Assembly (NCBI GenBank): GCA_036343175.1
Contig: JAZASR010000001.1
Coordinates: 62,001 to 126,000 of the forward strand
Reading direction: 5' to 3'
DNA: 64,000 nt
Origin: JAEEJA01 sp036343175
Lineage (GTDB): Bacteria > Bacillota > Clostridia > Lachnospirales > Lachnospiraceae
Shown: positions 52,061-61,223 of the stretch, one piece after another
How the letters are laid out: each line of letters opens with the position of its first letter
How positions within the stretch are numbered: position 1 is the stretch's first letter
Notes under the pieces: generated by a model
Databases searched by the model: none
Told to the model about the DNA's origin: nothing
What the model saw: only the letters and a program-made list of their open reading frames with translations
Translations under genes and position numbers: made by a program

Positions 52061-52173
52061 TCGAAAAATCAAAACAGATCATTCGAAAAAATTTAAATAG
52101 ATCATTCGAAAAACTCAAAACAGATCATTCGAAAAATTATAAGTAAAACGCTCGAAAAATTCAAAACGAATAT
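52061..52173 (+). repeat. Five tandem 22-23-nt repeats before a DUF4143 ATPase
   Basis: Each unit begins TCGAAAAA and most end ACAGATCAT: starts at 52061, 52083, 52106, 52129 and 52152. The first three are closest; the fourth and fifth have drifted. They are followed by ~75 bases of AT-rich DNA and the gene. No hairpin or CRISPR-like spacer is present. Confidence 0.9.
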
Positions 52174-52249
52174 TGATAAATTCCGTATTTTATGATATTC
52201 TTGCTATATTAAGAATTGTTATGAATAAGGTATAGGAAGGGGTGATAAT

Positions 52250-53557
52250 ATGGAATATATCAGGCGTGTTGTCGATACTGAGATCGACAGGAGGACTGAA
52301 GCCTTTAATGCCATAAGTATAGTGGGGCCGAAGGGCTGCGGGAAGACAAGGACAGCAAAGGAACGTTCAAAGACTGTCATAGAATTTCAGGATGAAGAAA
52401 AAAGAGATGGCTATCTGTCGGTTGCAGAGTCAGCACCAAATCTCTTATTAATGAATAAAAAGCCTATACTTCTCGATGAATGGCAGGATACTCCGAAAAT
52501 GTGGGGAGCAGTGCGTAAGGCATGTGATGATGAGCCGGATAAGGTCGGAGAGTATTTCATGACCGGCTCTGTCAGTAAACAGGCAGAAACTCCTCATACA
52601 GGCACCGGCAGGATCAGCCAGGTCACAATGTACCCGATGACACTTGCTGAAAGCGGTGAATCGAATGGACAGATCTCCATAGCTAAGCTTGTTGAGGATC
52701 CTGATTCTGATATCGATGGCATCATGTGCGATCTGAGTCTGCCTGATCTTTTTTATGCAGCATGCCGCGGCGGTTGGCCGAGATGCCTTTCCATAAAAAG
52801 TCGGACTGCAAAATTAGAGATCGCCAGGGACTATTACAGACAGATATATAATAAAGATATCAGTGCAGTAGATAATGTGACCAGAAATCCCGAGTGGGCA
52901 AGGACCCTGCTTTGGTCATATGCAAGGAATATGGCGACAACAGCGAAGAAGTCTGGTATATATGCAGATGTTAAGGCAAATTTCACGGTCTCCGATGCGA
53001 CGCTTGCCTCATATATCGATGCTCTTGAACGGCTGTATGTTATCAGGGATATTGATGCCTGGACTCCTCAGATCAGGTCGAAGACTGCGATCAGGAACGC
53101 CAGGAAACATATCTTTACAGACCAGTCTATCGGACTTGCAGCCCTTGGAATCTCACCGGATTATTTTAATAATGATCTTGACCTCTTCGGCCATGTTCTT
53201 GAAAATATGGTGATAAGGGATCTGCTTGTATCGGCTGAGGCGCATGATGCCAGGATCCTCCATTATACTGACGATATGGGACTTGAGGCGGATGCCATCT
53301 ATCAGATGAATAATGGCAGCTATGGCCTTATCGAGATAAAGACAGGAACCAATCAGATACCTGCGGCTGAAAAGTCATTGCTTAAGTTCAGGGATATCAT
53401 AAAAAAGCACAATGAAGCAGCTCTTAAAAATGAAAAGCACCCCAGACCTGTGTATCGTGAGCCTTCAGCACTTATCATTATCTGCGCCACGGCTCAGATG
53501 GCCTTTTCTACAAAGAATGGCATAAAAGTCGTGCCTGTAGGATGTCTTGGAGATTGA
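52250..53557 (+). CDS. AAA_14/DUF4143 ATPase
   Basis: The 435-residue protein has the P-loop VGPKGCGKTRTA at ~26-37 and the Walker-B-like PILLDEWQDTP at ~73. The sensor MTGSV lies at ~105, and a DUF4143 C-terminal region (~200-420) includes GHVLENMVIRDLL. DUF4143 also has an ENMV...EADAIYQ...LIEIKTG pattern, which resembles a nuclease-like core with D/E-x-K. The family is common and mobile; its biological role is not settled. A ribosome site AAGGGGTG precedes the ATG. A different, broken member of the family lies at 61338. Confidence 0.88.
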   Translation: MEYIRRVVDTEIDRRTEAFNAISIVGPKGCGKTRTAKERSKTVIEFQDEEKRDGYLSVAESAPNLLLMNKKPILLDEWQDTPKMWGAVRKACDDEPDKVGEYFMTGSVSKQAETPHTGTGRISQVTMYPMTLAESGESNGQISIAKLVEDPDSDIDGIMCDLSLPDLFYAACRGGWPRCLSIKSRTAKLEIARDYYRQIYNKDISAVDNVTRNPEWARTLLWSYARNMATTAKKSGIYADVKANFTVSDATLASYIDALERLYVIRDIDAWTPQIRSKTAIRNARKHIFTDQSIGLAALGISPDYFNNDLDLFGHVLENMVIRDLLVSAEAHDARILHYTDDMGLEADAIYQMNNGSYGLIEIKTGTNQIPAAEKSLLKFRDIIKKHNEAALKNEKHPRPVYREPSALIIICATAQMAFSTKNGIKVVPVGCLGD

Positions 53558-53583
53558 GATCATATAGTTTAAGGAGTACCCAT

Positions 53584-54240
53584 ATGAAAACTGCTTCGTA
53601 CAGAAAAGCGCTGGAAGAGTCTGATATCACCGCTGAATATGATGAGAAGAAGTCACGTTTTATAGCCCGGATCCGGGGCGTAAGGTCTGAGGCCGACGTC
53701 AAAGAGATGCTTGAGAGCGCCCGCAAGACCTGGCCGGATGCAAGGCATATCTGCTACGCGTATGTTCTTGGTCCTGAGGGCACATCGGTCAGGTCATCTG
53801 ATGACGGCGAGCCTTCCGGAACTGCAGGCAAGCCGATATTGAATGTCATCCAGACCCACGAGCTTTACTATACCTGTATCACCGTGACGAGAATATTCGG
53901 CGGCATCCTGCTTGGCGCAGGCGGCCTTACCCGTGCATATTCAACAGCTGCAAAGATGGCATTTGACGCAGCACTGTCTGAAAAGGCTGTAGTCCGTGCA
54001 TGCCCCGGTAAGCTTTTATCGGCGGCAGTTGACTATTCATCCTATGAAAAGGTAAAATACTTTCTGGATACGGAAGGTATCGGTATCCGGGTCACCCGGT
54101 ATTCAGATAAAGTGACTGTAGTCTTTGCAGCTGAGACACCGGATATCGAAAGGATCACATTAAGGATAAATGACATCACTTTAAGAACCGCAGAAATAAA
54201 GGATCACGGGTACACGGAAACTTATAAGCCATATTCATGA
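53584..54240 (+). CDS. IMPACT/YigZ family protein
   Basis: The 218-residue protein has an N-terminal UPF0029 domain: FIARIRGVRSEADV, WPDARHICYAYV, SSDDGEPSGTAGKP and RIFGGILLGAGGLTRAY. A C-terminal DUF1949 ferredoxin-like domain follows. Relatives affect translation elongation or bind peptides, but the precise role is unclear. The start at 53584 follows AAGGAG; the longer frame from 53542 overlaps the upstream gene. Confidence 0.92.
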   Translation: MKTASYRKALEESDITAEYDEKKSRFIARIRGVRSEADVKEMLESARKTWPDARHICYAYVLGPEGTSVRSSDDGEPSGTAGKPILNVIQTHELYYTCITVTRIFGGILLGAGGLTRAYSTAAKMAFDAALSEKAVVRACPGKLLSAAVDYSSYEKVKYFLDTEGIGIRVTRYSDKVTVVFAAETPDIERITLRINDITLRTAEIKDHGYTETYKPYS

Positions 54241-54383
54241 AAATCATGATCTGCCTTCTTATAGGATTTAATGTTAATTGTTGTAATTACAGCTTAAAAC
54301 TAAAGCCGGCCTGCCTGTGATAGCAGTCAGGTTCAAAAAGCAGAATATAACATACACGTTTGAAAACAGGAGAAAATTGTTTC

Positions 54384-55715
54384 ATGGATATCTTCGATTA
54401 CATGAATGAGATAAATAAAGAGGATGACGCTCCTCTGGCTTCGCGTATGAGGCCGAAGACTCTCGATGAGGTCGTGGGCCAGGAGCACATCATAGGGCAT
54501 GACAGACTGCTCTACCGTGCCATAAAGGCCGACAAGCTCAATTCAGTCATATTCTACGGGCCTCCGGGAACGGGAAAAACGACCCTGGCTGAAGTTATTG
54601 CAAATACTACGAGCTCTGAATTCGTAAAGGTCAATGCCACAACCTCCGGCAAGAAAGAGCTTCAGGATGTCGTCGAGACAGCCAAGCAGAAGGGCGGCGG
54701 CTACCATAAAAAGACCATCCTTTTTGTAGACGAGATCCACCGCTTCAACAAGAGTCAGCAGGATTTTCTACTGCCATACGTTGAGGACGGGACAGTGACC
54801 CTGATCGGCGCGACTACTGAGAATCCTTATTTTGAGGTAAATCCCGCATTGGTTTCCAGGTCGCTTATATTTGAACTTAAGCCCCTGTCCAATGATAATT
54901 TAAGGGAACTTCTTAAACGTGCCCTGAAAGACAGTGAAAGAGGAATGGGTGCCTACAACGCCGAAATAGACGACGATGCGCTTGATTTTCTGGCCGATGC
55001 GGCAAACGGGGATGCCCGCGAGGGACTGAATGCTCTGGAGCTGGGAGTACTTACCACTGACATGTCTTCTGACGGAGTCATTCACATCACTCTGCCTGTT
55101 GCTGAAGAATGCATACAGAAAAGAGCTGTAAAGTATGACCGTGACGGCGACAACCATTATGATACAATATCTGCTTTTATAAAGAGCATGCGGGGATCTG
55201 ACCCCGATGCGGCGGTCTACTATCTTGCAAAGATGCTCTATGCCGGCGAGGATCCTGCCTTTATAGCACGAAGGATCATGATATGTGCTGCTGAGGACGT
55301 TTCAAATGCAGATCCGCGTGCTCTGATAGTTGCGGTGAATGCAAGCCTTGCAGTCGAGCGTCTTGGCATGCCGGAGGGACGGATACCCCTTGCCCAGGCG
55401 GCGATCTATGTAGCTGAAGCGCCAAAGAGCAATTCTGCCATCATGGCTATAGACAAGGCCCTGGCTCTGGTTAAAAACACACGTACGGGTGAAGTACCCG
55501 GCCACCTGAAAGATGCCCATTATAAGTCTGCCGGAAAGCTTGGCCACGGCCAGGGATACAAGTATGCGCACGATTTCCCTGACCATTATGTCGACCAGCA
55601 GTATCTGCCGGATGAACTTGCGGGCATGGTATTCTATGAGGCCGGAAGTCTTGGGTACGAGGCTGAAACGGCGGAAAGACTTAAAAAGATCAAGGAAAAG
55701 TATAAGGAGAATTGA
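54384..55715 (+). CDS. rarA: Replication-associated recombination protein A (RarA/MgsA)
   Basis: The 443-residue AAA+ protein acts at stalled replication forks. Motifs are LASRMRPKTLDEVVGQEHI, Walker A GPPGTGKT, Walker B LFVDEIHRFNKSQQD, and sensor GATTENPYFEVN. The MgsA C-terminal part has KSMRGSDPDAAVYYLAKML and PGHLKDAHY. The ATG at 54384 has AGGAG 11 bases upstream; the TTG at 54360 precedes it. It is followed at once by a small membrane protein gene. Confidence 0.94.
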   Translation: MDIFDYMNEINKEDDAPLASRMRPKTLDEVVGQEHIIGHDRLLYRAIKADKLNSVIFYGPPGTGKTTLAEVIANTTSSEFVKVNATTSGKKELQDVVETAKQKGGGYHKKTILFVDEIHRFNKSQQDFLLPYVEDGTVTLIGATTENPYFEVNPALVSRSLIFELKPLSNDNLRELLKRALKDSERGMGAYNAEIDDDALDFLADAANGDAREGLNALELGVLTTDMSSDGVIHITLPVAEECIQKRAVKYDRDGDNHYDTISAFIKSMRGSDPDAAVYYLAKMLYAGEDPAFIARRIMICAAEDVSNADPRALIVAVNASLAVERLGMPEGRIPLAQAAIYVAEAPKSNSAIMAIDKALALVKNTRTGEVPGHLKDAHYKSAGKLGHGQGYKYAHDFPDHYVDQQYLPDELAGMVFYEAGSLGYEAETAERLKKIKEKYKEN

Positions 55716-55716
55716 G

Positions 55717-56262
55717 ATGGAAAGTTTCAAGAGAATAATGGCCTGGTTCGGTATCATATTTCTTGCAGGCATGTATATCGCTACACTGGTTGTTGCCATA
55801 ACGACCACAGGTCAGACCATGAAATGGCTGTATGCCAGTATCTTTGCTACGGTCGTAGTTTCTGTAATACTATGGGCTCTCAATATGATGGCAAATATTT
55901 TTAAAAACAGCGCGGACGAAGAGGCAAAGCGTGCCGCAAATATGATGGCTAATGCCATGGCAGCCGCAAAGATGAATACCAGGAATATAGAAAATGAGAA
56001 GACAGACCGGGAAAAAAGCAGTACAGATACTATAAAAAGCGGTGCAGCAGCAAATACAGAAACAGACAGCTCTGCCGGAGCAGCCGGATCATTACCGGCA
56101 GAAGATCCATCAGCTGCATCAGCAGCACAGGATAAGGCTGCAGCTGAAGACAGTTCAGATCCATCAGCATCTGAGATCCCATATGATTATGCAAAGCATT
56201 TCACACAGGATACGGCTCCGCATGCAAATATTGCGGGACGCATAAATTCCGGCAAAGAATGA
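55717..56262 (+). CDS. Two-helix membrane protein of unknown function
   Basis: The 181-residue protein has two membrane helices (residues ~7-30 and ~37-60). An Ala/Ser/Glu/Asp-rich tail follows, with MMANAMAAAKM near 75-85 and DYAKHF near the end. It is not recognised. The start is ATG 55717, one base after the rarA stop, with AAGGAGA in the rarA end. The open frame to 55513 is only the shadow inside rarA. Confidence 0.75.
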   Translation: MESFKRIMAWFGIIFLAGMYIATLVVAITTTGQTMKWLYASIFATVVVSVILWALNMMANIFKNSADEEAKRAANMMANAMAAAKMNTRNIENEKTDREKSSTDTIKSGAAANTETDSSAGAAGSLPAEDPSAASAAQDKAAAEDSSDPSASEIPYDYAKHFTQDTAPHANIAGRINSGKE

Positions 56263-56296
56263 TGTAAAAAAAGACCGGCGTCTTTCACATAGAAGT

Positions 56297-56318
56297 GCCG
56301 GGAGATCCCCGGCTTTTT
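56297..56318 (+). terminator. Terminator after the membrane protein gene
   Basis: GCCGGG (56297-56302), loop AGATC, CCCGGC (56308-56313) and TTTTT. A small GC-rich stem. Confidence 0.75.
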
Positions 56319-56389
56319 CAGAGCAGGCGGCAGTTCACTATCAGACCGGTTTGAATTTATGCAGCGGCCAATAAAGATCAGGAAAAAAT

Positions 56390-58060
56390 ATGACGACACC
56401 AATTTTCGATTTTGTTAAGAATTATGCGGAAAAAGACCCTGTTCGGGTACATATGCCAGGACATAAGGGTCTTTTTTCCGGCTTTGAATATAAATATGAC
56501 ATAACGGAGATAAGCGAAGATCTCTGCCTGTACGAGGACAAAGGAATAGTACGGAAGAGCCAGGATAATGCGAGTGCTATATTCGGGACAGGCAGAACAT
56601 ACTACTCTGCAGAAGGCTCATCTCTTGCTATAAAAGCCATGCTTGCTGTGATATCTTTGTACGACAGAGCAGTCCGCGGAGAAGGGGCAGAGGCCCGGAA
56701 AAATATTAACCCGGCGGCAGAAAAGATCACGGCAGAAAATCGGTCAGGAGGCCTGTCAGAAAGCCGGAATGAAAGTCAGTATCACACAACGGTCCTCGCA
56801 GCGCGAAACGTCCATAAGTCCTTCATTGCAGCTGCGGCCGCCCTTGACCTTGATGTTATATTAATGGATCCGGAGCTTGAACCGGATAATGCAGAGGGGG
56901 ATGTTTATACATCTGGAAACCATGCATATAAAGAAGCTGCCGGACAGGCGGATCCCGGCAATGAAAGAGGGGCAGGATACCGGACGGACTCAATTATAAC
57001 AACTCCTATTACTAAATATACCATTGATCATTATTTAAAAAAACATAAAGACCGCCATATTGCCGCGGTCTATGTTACCAGTCCGGATTACCTGGGCACC
57101 CTTTATGACATTAAGGGCTTTGCTGAGGTGTGTCACAGGCACGGCATTCCCCTTCTGGTCGATAATGCCCATGGCGCTTATCTTAAGTTCATGCCGGAGG
57201 ATATCCATCCTGTAACCCTCGGTGCGGCCATGTGCGCTGATTCTGCCCACAAGACCCTGCCCGTGCTTACCGGAGGTGCCTATCTTCACATATCAAAAGA
57301 ATATATCGGTGATTTTAAAAAGTACGTATACAAGGCCTTTGCTATGTTTGCATCGACCAGTCCGTCATTTCTCATATCCATGTCCCTGGATCAGGTAAAT
57401 CCTTATCTGGCCGGTGATGTAAGAAAATTTAAAGAGATATGCGATAAGTCAGGTGGTCCTGAAGGCGGATCAGGAGAAGATACGGCTGAAGAAGATCCAT
57501 ACCTGACAGGAAACTTCCGGGCTGACCTGAAGGCCTGCATTGATAAGGTCTCCGACCTGAAATGCAAATTAATAAAGCTTGGATTTATTATCAAAGACAC
57601 AGAAAGATTGAAACTCGTGCTCGATGCATCCAACTTAAAATACACCGGTGAAGAGATCTATAAGAAACTTTATAGTGAATACAATATTTCATGCGAGTAT
57701 GGCGACAGCCGGCACCTTGTAATGATGTTTACACCTCTTAACAGAAATTTAGATTTCTTTAACATATACAAGGCATTCTATGATATAATCAACAAAGAGA
57801 ATGTTTTCATAGATGCCGGGAATACGGATGAATTTTATTGCCCTGTTATCCATCATGAACAGGTGATTTCCATAAGGGAAGCATGGATGAGCGATTATGA
57901 ATTCGTTCCGGTAAAGGAAGCAGCAGGGCGTATCTGTGCTCACGAAATAGTGACATGTCCTCCGGCAGTGCCGATAAATATCTGCGGTGAACGGATCACT
58001 GAGGGTGATATCGCTCTGTATGAGCATTATGGGATCAGGGAAGCAGCTGTTGTTAATTAA
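56390..58060 (+). CDS. Orn/Lys/Arg decarboxylase, PLP fold type I
   Basis: The 556-residue protein belongs to the group III basic amino-acid decarboxylases. It begins with HMPGHKG, and has the PLP lysine in DSAHKTLPVLTGGAYLH. IPLLVDNAHGAYL and YVTSPDYLGTLYDIKG are also conserved. It removes CO2 from lysine, arginine or ornithine to give a diamine or agmatine for polyamine synthesis or acid resistance. Substrate choice cannot be read. An insert of ~45 residues (~110-140) is rich in Ala, Glu and Arg. It is upstream of an epimerase and unrelated to it. Confidence 0.88.
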   Translation: MTTPIFDFVKNYAEKDPVRVHMPGHKGLFSGFEYKYDITEISEDLCLYEDKGIVRKSQDNASAIFGTGRTYYSAEGSSLAIKAMLAVISLYDRAVRGEGAEARKNINPAAEKITAENRSGGLSESRNESQYHTTVLAARNVHKSFIAAAAALDLDVILMDPELEPDNAEGDVYTSGNHAYKEAAGQADPGNERGAGYRTDSIITTPITKYTIDHYLKKHKDRHIAAVYVTSPDYLGTLYDIKGFAEVCHRHGIPLLVDNAHGAYLKFMPEDIHPVTLGAAMCADSAHKTLPVLTGGAYLHISKEYIGDFKKYVYKAFAMFASTSPSFLISMSLDQVNPYLAGDVRKFKEICDKSGGPEGGSGEDTAEEDPYLTGNFRADLKACIDKVSDLKCKLIKLGFIIKDTERLKLVLDASNLKYTGEEIYKKLYSEYNISCEYGDSRHLVMMFTPLNRNLDFFNIYKAFYDIINKENVFIDAGNTDEFYCPVIHHEQVISIREAWMSDYEFVPVKEAAGRICAHEIVTCPPAVPINICGERITEGDIALYEHYGIREAAVVN

Positions 58061-58075
58061 GAAAGGGAGAAGAAA

Positions 58076-59125
58076 ATGAAAGAGGTTAAAGATTTTTTCG
58101 GTTATACTTCGAAAGGGGCTGAGGTTTTCAAATATACGCTTGAGAACGATAACGGAATGACGGTAAGCGCCATAGATCTCGGCGCTGTCATTACGAACAT
58201 TATAGTAAAAGACAGGGATGGCGTGGATACTGACGTGGTCCTGGGCTATGATGATGTCCGCGGCTATGAGGTAAATGGTCCGAGCTTCGGCGCTATAGTC
58301 GGCAGATGTGCTAACAGGATCGGAAATCACGCTTTTACCATCAATGGCTCTACATATAAGCTTGAGGCTAACAATGGCACAAACAATCTTCACGGCGGCC
58401 ACGAGAGATTCAATCACAAAATGTACAGGGCTGTATTCGGCGAAGAAGATGGCAATGCATTCGTAAAGTTCCACAGAGTAAGTCCTTATGGTGAGCAGAA
58501 CCTGCCGGGCAATTTCAGCTATACAGTAAAGTATACTTTGACAAATGATAACGAGCTTTTCATCACATATGACGGCACGACAGACGAGGATACAGTGGTA
58601 AATCTTACAAATCATTCTTATTTTAATATTACGAAGGGCGGCGAGTCAGGTGATGCTGTATATGGACTCAAGGTAAAGATCGACGCCGACCGTTATACAC
58701 CGCTAGGCGATGATGCATGCCCGACAGGCGAGCTTGCCGATGTTTCCGGCACGCCATTTGACTTCAGAGAATATAAGACCATCATACAGGATTTTGATGC
58801 GGGAAGCGATTTCCTGGGCTATGATCACAACTTCCATCTGAATAACGATCACAGGTTCGCTGAGGCAGCGCGCTGTCATTCAGATGAGTCCGGCATCACA
58901 ATGATCGTAAGCACAGATATGCCTGATATGCAGTTGTATACAGCCGAGACGCTTTCAGATTCCGGCAAGCATCATGGCCAGTACAATGGAAGTCAGGCAG
59001 TATGCTTCGAGACACAGTTCGTACCAAATGCTGTAAACTTAAGCAATCCTGAGATCGACAGTCCGATCCTTAAAGCAGGCGATAAGTATCATCATGTGAC
59101 TTCATACAGGTTCACGGTAGAATAA
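58076..59125 (+). CDS. galM: Aldose 1-epimerase (galactose mutarotase)
   Basis: The 349-residue enzyme interconverts alpha and beta anomers of hexoses. Family motifs are GRCANRIGNHAFTINGSTY, NNGTNNLHGG, and NLTNHSYFNI, in which the His acts as acid. The catalytic Glu is in VCFETQFVPNA. AAAGGGAG precedes the ATG, 15 bases after the decarboxylase stop. No galactose operon is adjacent. Confidence 0.92.
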   Translation: MKEVKDFFGYTSKGAEVFKYTLENDNGMTVSAIDLGAVITNIIVKDRDGVDTDVVLGYDDVRGYEVNGPSFGAIVGRCANRIGNHAFTINGSTYKLEANNGTNNLHGGHERFNHKMYRAVFGEEDGNAFVKFHRVSPYGEQNLPGNFSYTVKYTLTNDNELFITYDGTTDEDTVVNLTNHSYFNITKGGESGDAVYGLKVKIDADRYTPLGDDACPTGELADVSGTPFDFREYKTIIQDFDAGSDFLGYDHNFHLNNDHRFAEAARCHSDESGITMIVSTDMPDMQLYTAETLSDSGKHHGQYNGSQAVCFETQFVPNAVNLSNPEIDSPILKAGDKYHHVTSYRFTVE

Positions 59126-59204
59126 AAATATAACTGAATTTTGCTTTTCTATTACCATCACCCTCATGATCTTTAACTGCACTTTGTGGTAAATTTGAAA
59201 AAGC

Positions 59205-59241
59205 ATAAAAAAGGCAGGTCATTTCCTGACCTGCCTTTTTT
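59205..59241. terminator. Bidirectional terminator between galM and DUF951 gene
   Basis: AAAAAAGGCAGGTCA and TGACCTGCCTTTTTT form an A/T-flanked perfect stem. It serves galM on the plus strand and the DUF951 gene on the minus strand. Confidence 0.92.
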
Positions 59242-59258
59242 GTAACTATTGTCTGCAT

Positions 59259-59477
59259 TCAGATATTATCAGCATCGCCGCTATTATCCTCAGCGGCGAT
59301 CACTGACTTTGTTCTCTTTACAAAGTCCTTCCTTTTAAGCTCTATGAGGTGCCCGCATCCGCAGCAGCGGAGCTTAACGTCCATGCCTGTCCTTATGATG
59401 ATCCATTCATTGGATCCGCATGGATGATTCTTTTTCATGACCGCATGGTCGCCGGCTTTAAATGTCAAATCTTTCAT
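59259..59477 (-). CDS. DUF951 (YyzM-like) zinc-ribbon protein
   Basis: The 72-residue protein contains KKNHPCGSNEWIIIRTGMD followed by LRCCGCGHLIELKR. This is the pattern of DUF951/YyzM, with the cysteines likely binding zinc. The function is unknown. AAGTTT-rich sequence precedes the start; GAGGTAAAG is the likely ribosome site. The next minus-strand gene upstream is the HAD phosphatase, 27 bases away. Confidence 0.88.
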   Translation of the reverse strand: MKDLTFKAGDHAVMKKNHPCGSNEWIIIRTGMDVKLRCCGCGHLIELKRKDFVKRTKSVIAAEDNSGDADNI

Positions 59478-59503
59478 AAACTTTACCTCAAATGTCTTTT
59501 ATC

Positions 59504-60337
59504 TCAGATCAGTCCCAGATCCTTGAATGCATTATAAAGCCCATCATTATCGATATCATCAGTCACAATATCGACAGCGGCCTTTGCTTTGTCGTCTCCG
59601 TTGCCCATACAGATGCTTGTCCCGGCAAACTCAAGCATCGAAAGATCATTGGTGGAATCGCCTATTGCTATGGTGTCTTCCTTCGGGATATTAAAGTGAT
59701 CCATAAGGAACTGCATACCTGAAGCCTTTGAACAGCCCTTTGGTATTACCTCGAAGGCGGAGTTTCCGCGGTCTATAAATTCCATCCGGTCCCCGAATGA
59801 GCTTTTAAAAGATTTAAGATCAGACTCCGCCTTATCTGAACCATCCTTCAGATAGAATACAAGCTTATCAAAGTCAAGTCCCCTGTCACCCGCATATGCG
59901 TCTGTGACCTTTTCTTTGCATAGAGCGGAGAACATAGGCTTAAAGCGCCCAAGCCTCGACTTATATCCATTCTTATCAAAATATATGAAGTTCTTTCCCT
60001 CAAATATCCACTCGAAGTCATATCCTGTCATAGCCCGGGAGATCCGGTCCCTTGTTTCCCGGTCAAGCGGATGATAGAATATCACTTCATTCTTATATGT
60101 GATCTGGCCTCCGCAGGCATTTATGACACCGTCAAAGCCGTATTTCATGAGACTTTCATCGAACTCTGCCTCTGTCCTCCCTGTATTTATGAAGAGCAGG
60201 TGACCGTTTTCGTGAAGCTTCTTCAAGGCTTCGACCGTGCTTTCAGGGACGTATTTCTTTTCCCCTTCGGTAAGTATAGTTCCGTCCACGTCAAAAAATA
60301 TTAGTTTCTTATTTAATGAGTTCACTGGTATTTTCAT
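59504..60337 (-). CDS. Cof-type HAD-IIB phosphatase
   Basis: The 277-residue hydrolase has motif I FFDVDGTIL, motif II INTGR, and motif IV IGDSTNDLSML. A C2-type cap lies between. It dephosphorylates sugar phosphates or FMN-like cofactors in the cytosol. Its ribosome site AAGGAGAC is 4-11 bases before ATG 60337. The sequence across this start has been tandemly duplicated upstream (see repeat). Confidence 0.9.
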   Translation of the reverse strand: MKIPVNSLNKKLIFFDVDGTILTEGEKKYVPESTVEALKKLHENGHLLFINTGRTEAEFDESLMKYGFDGVINACGGQITYKNEVIFYHPLDRETRDRISRAMTGYDFEWIFEGKNFIYFDKNGYKSRLGRFKPMFSALCKEKVTDAYAGDRGLDFDKLVFYLKDGSDKAESDLKSFKSSFGDRMEFIDRGNSAFEVIPKGCSKASGMQFLMDHFNIPKEDTIAIGDSTNDLSMLEFAGTSICMGNGDDKAKAAVDIVTDDIDNDGLYNAFKDLGLI

Positions 60338-60381
60338 TTGTCTCCTTATTTAATGAGTTCATTGTATTTTCATTTGTCTCC
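60308..60381 (-). repeat. 37-bp tandem duplication of a translation start region
   Basis: Two near-copies 37 bases apart each hold AAGGAGACAAATG AAAATAC on the minus strand (start codons at 60337 and 60373). The upstream copy lost one base and reads M-K-I-Q-stop, stopping before the real start. It may form a four-codon leader or load extra ribosomes. Confidence 0.85.
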
Positions 60382-60599
60382 TTAGAAAAGAGCAGGAATC
60401 TCTTCATTATCTTTGTCGATATCAGCAGGTACAGTGAATCGCCCCTTTGCTATGCCTATTCTGTTGTAATGAGGGCCATATGCGTACTCCTTTCCTTTGA
60501 TTCCAATCAGTTTTTGCTGTCAGAATAATATTATCATCTTTCCGCGGATAATTCCACTTCAGCCATTCAATCAATGATCAGAAGAAAGGGAGTACGTCT

Positions 60600-61079
60600 A
60601 TGGAAAAGAATAAAAGCAGCATCAGACCAATGATCCTTGCATTAGCTTTAACTGTCCTTTGTGGAGTGCTTATGACAGCCGGCTTAAGACATGCAAAAGC
60701 TGATGATACACAGGTAAGTAAGTATTTCACCGGTATCAACTTTAATAACAACGGGGTAATAAGCGGACTTTCAAATTATTTGAATGCCAGTAGTTGTTGT
60801 TATGATAAAATTTACTATGAGGCGGAAGGCCAGTTTGGAAAACCGGAGCTTTATAAGGTAATCTCCATCGACCCTTCTTCAAAAAAAATGACGATCAGGA
60901 AGGCTGCATAAACTGATAATGACAATAACAATATGGAAATAAGCACTGACCGTATAGTACTGACCCAGTATTATGGGGAGGGAGATCTTAACAGTAAACG
61001 AAGTTTAAATGCAGTAAAGAACTCTGATAGTCTTAAGTTAACTAATGATTATGATTATGTAACAGATAATTTTGGCTGA
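60600..61079 (+). pseudogene. Small secreted protein gene with internal stop, ended by the mobile element
   Basis: ATG 60600 opens a 103-codon frame. A signal peptide (IRPMILALALTVLCGVLM, mature part near AKADD) is followed by a short domain with SSCCYDKIYYEAEG, ending RKAA-stop at 60909-60911. The same frame then runs 55 more sense codons, including MEISTDRIVLTQYYGEGDL, to TGA 61077-61079. That last stop lies inside the left inverted repeat of the element at 61070. The gene was thus hit by a nonsense change and probably truncated by the insertion. Readthrough or a naturally short protein remain possible. GAAAGGGAG precedes the start. Confidence 0.6.
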
Positions 61080-61107
61080 TTGTATAATTAACTTGGACAA
61101 ATGAATA
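61070..61107 (+). repeat. Left terminal inverted repeat
   Basis: The 38-bp end contains TTGGACAAATGAATA at its inner side. Two bases differ from the right copy. Confidence 0.88.
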
Positions 61108-61170
61108 GCCCATAGATTATATTATCAATAGTGATCAGGCTTCAGAAATTTGTGATGCTTGCGACCGGAA

Positions 61171-61197
61171 AGAGGACCTGCGGGCCCTCTTTTTTTG
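61171..61197 (+). terminator. Terminator inside the element
   Basis: GAGG.CC and GG.CCTC arms around TGCG (61172-61189), with T-run to 61197. It would block read-in from the left flank. Confidence 0.65.
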
Positions 61198-61223
61198 ACA
61201 GGCAGAATCGTTGCGAATGCCTC

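Noticed and set aside
52061..52173. CRISPR array.
   Set aside because: Units are contiguous with no spacers, too short, and no cas genes are near.
51977..52249. SRP RNA gene, often found near tadA in Firmicutes.
   Set aside because: No GGAGC/GGAA-type SRP loop or closing stem is present; the spacer holds direct repeats instead.
55513..55716. N-terminal extension of the membrane protein after rarA.
   Set aside because: It lies wholly within rarA in another frame; the ATG at 55717 has the ribosome site.
16368..59192. GCACTTTGTGGTAA occurs at both 16368-16381 and 59179-59192.
   Set aside because: A shared 14-mer is expected several times by chance in 64 kb, and the flanks do not match.
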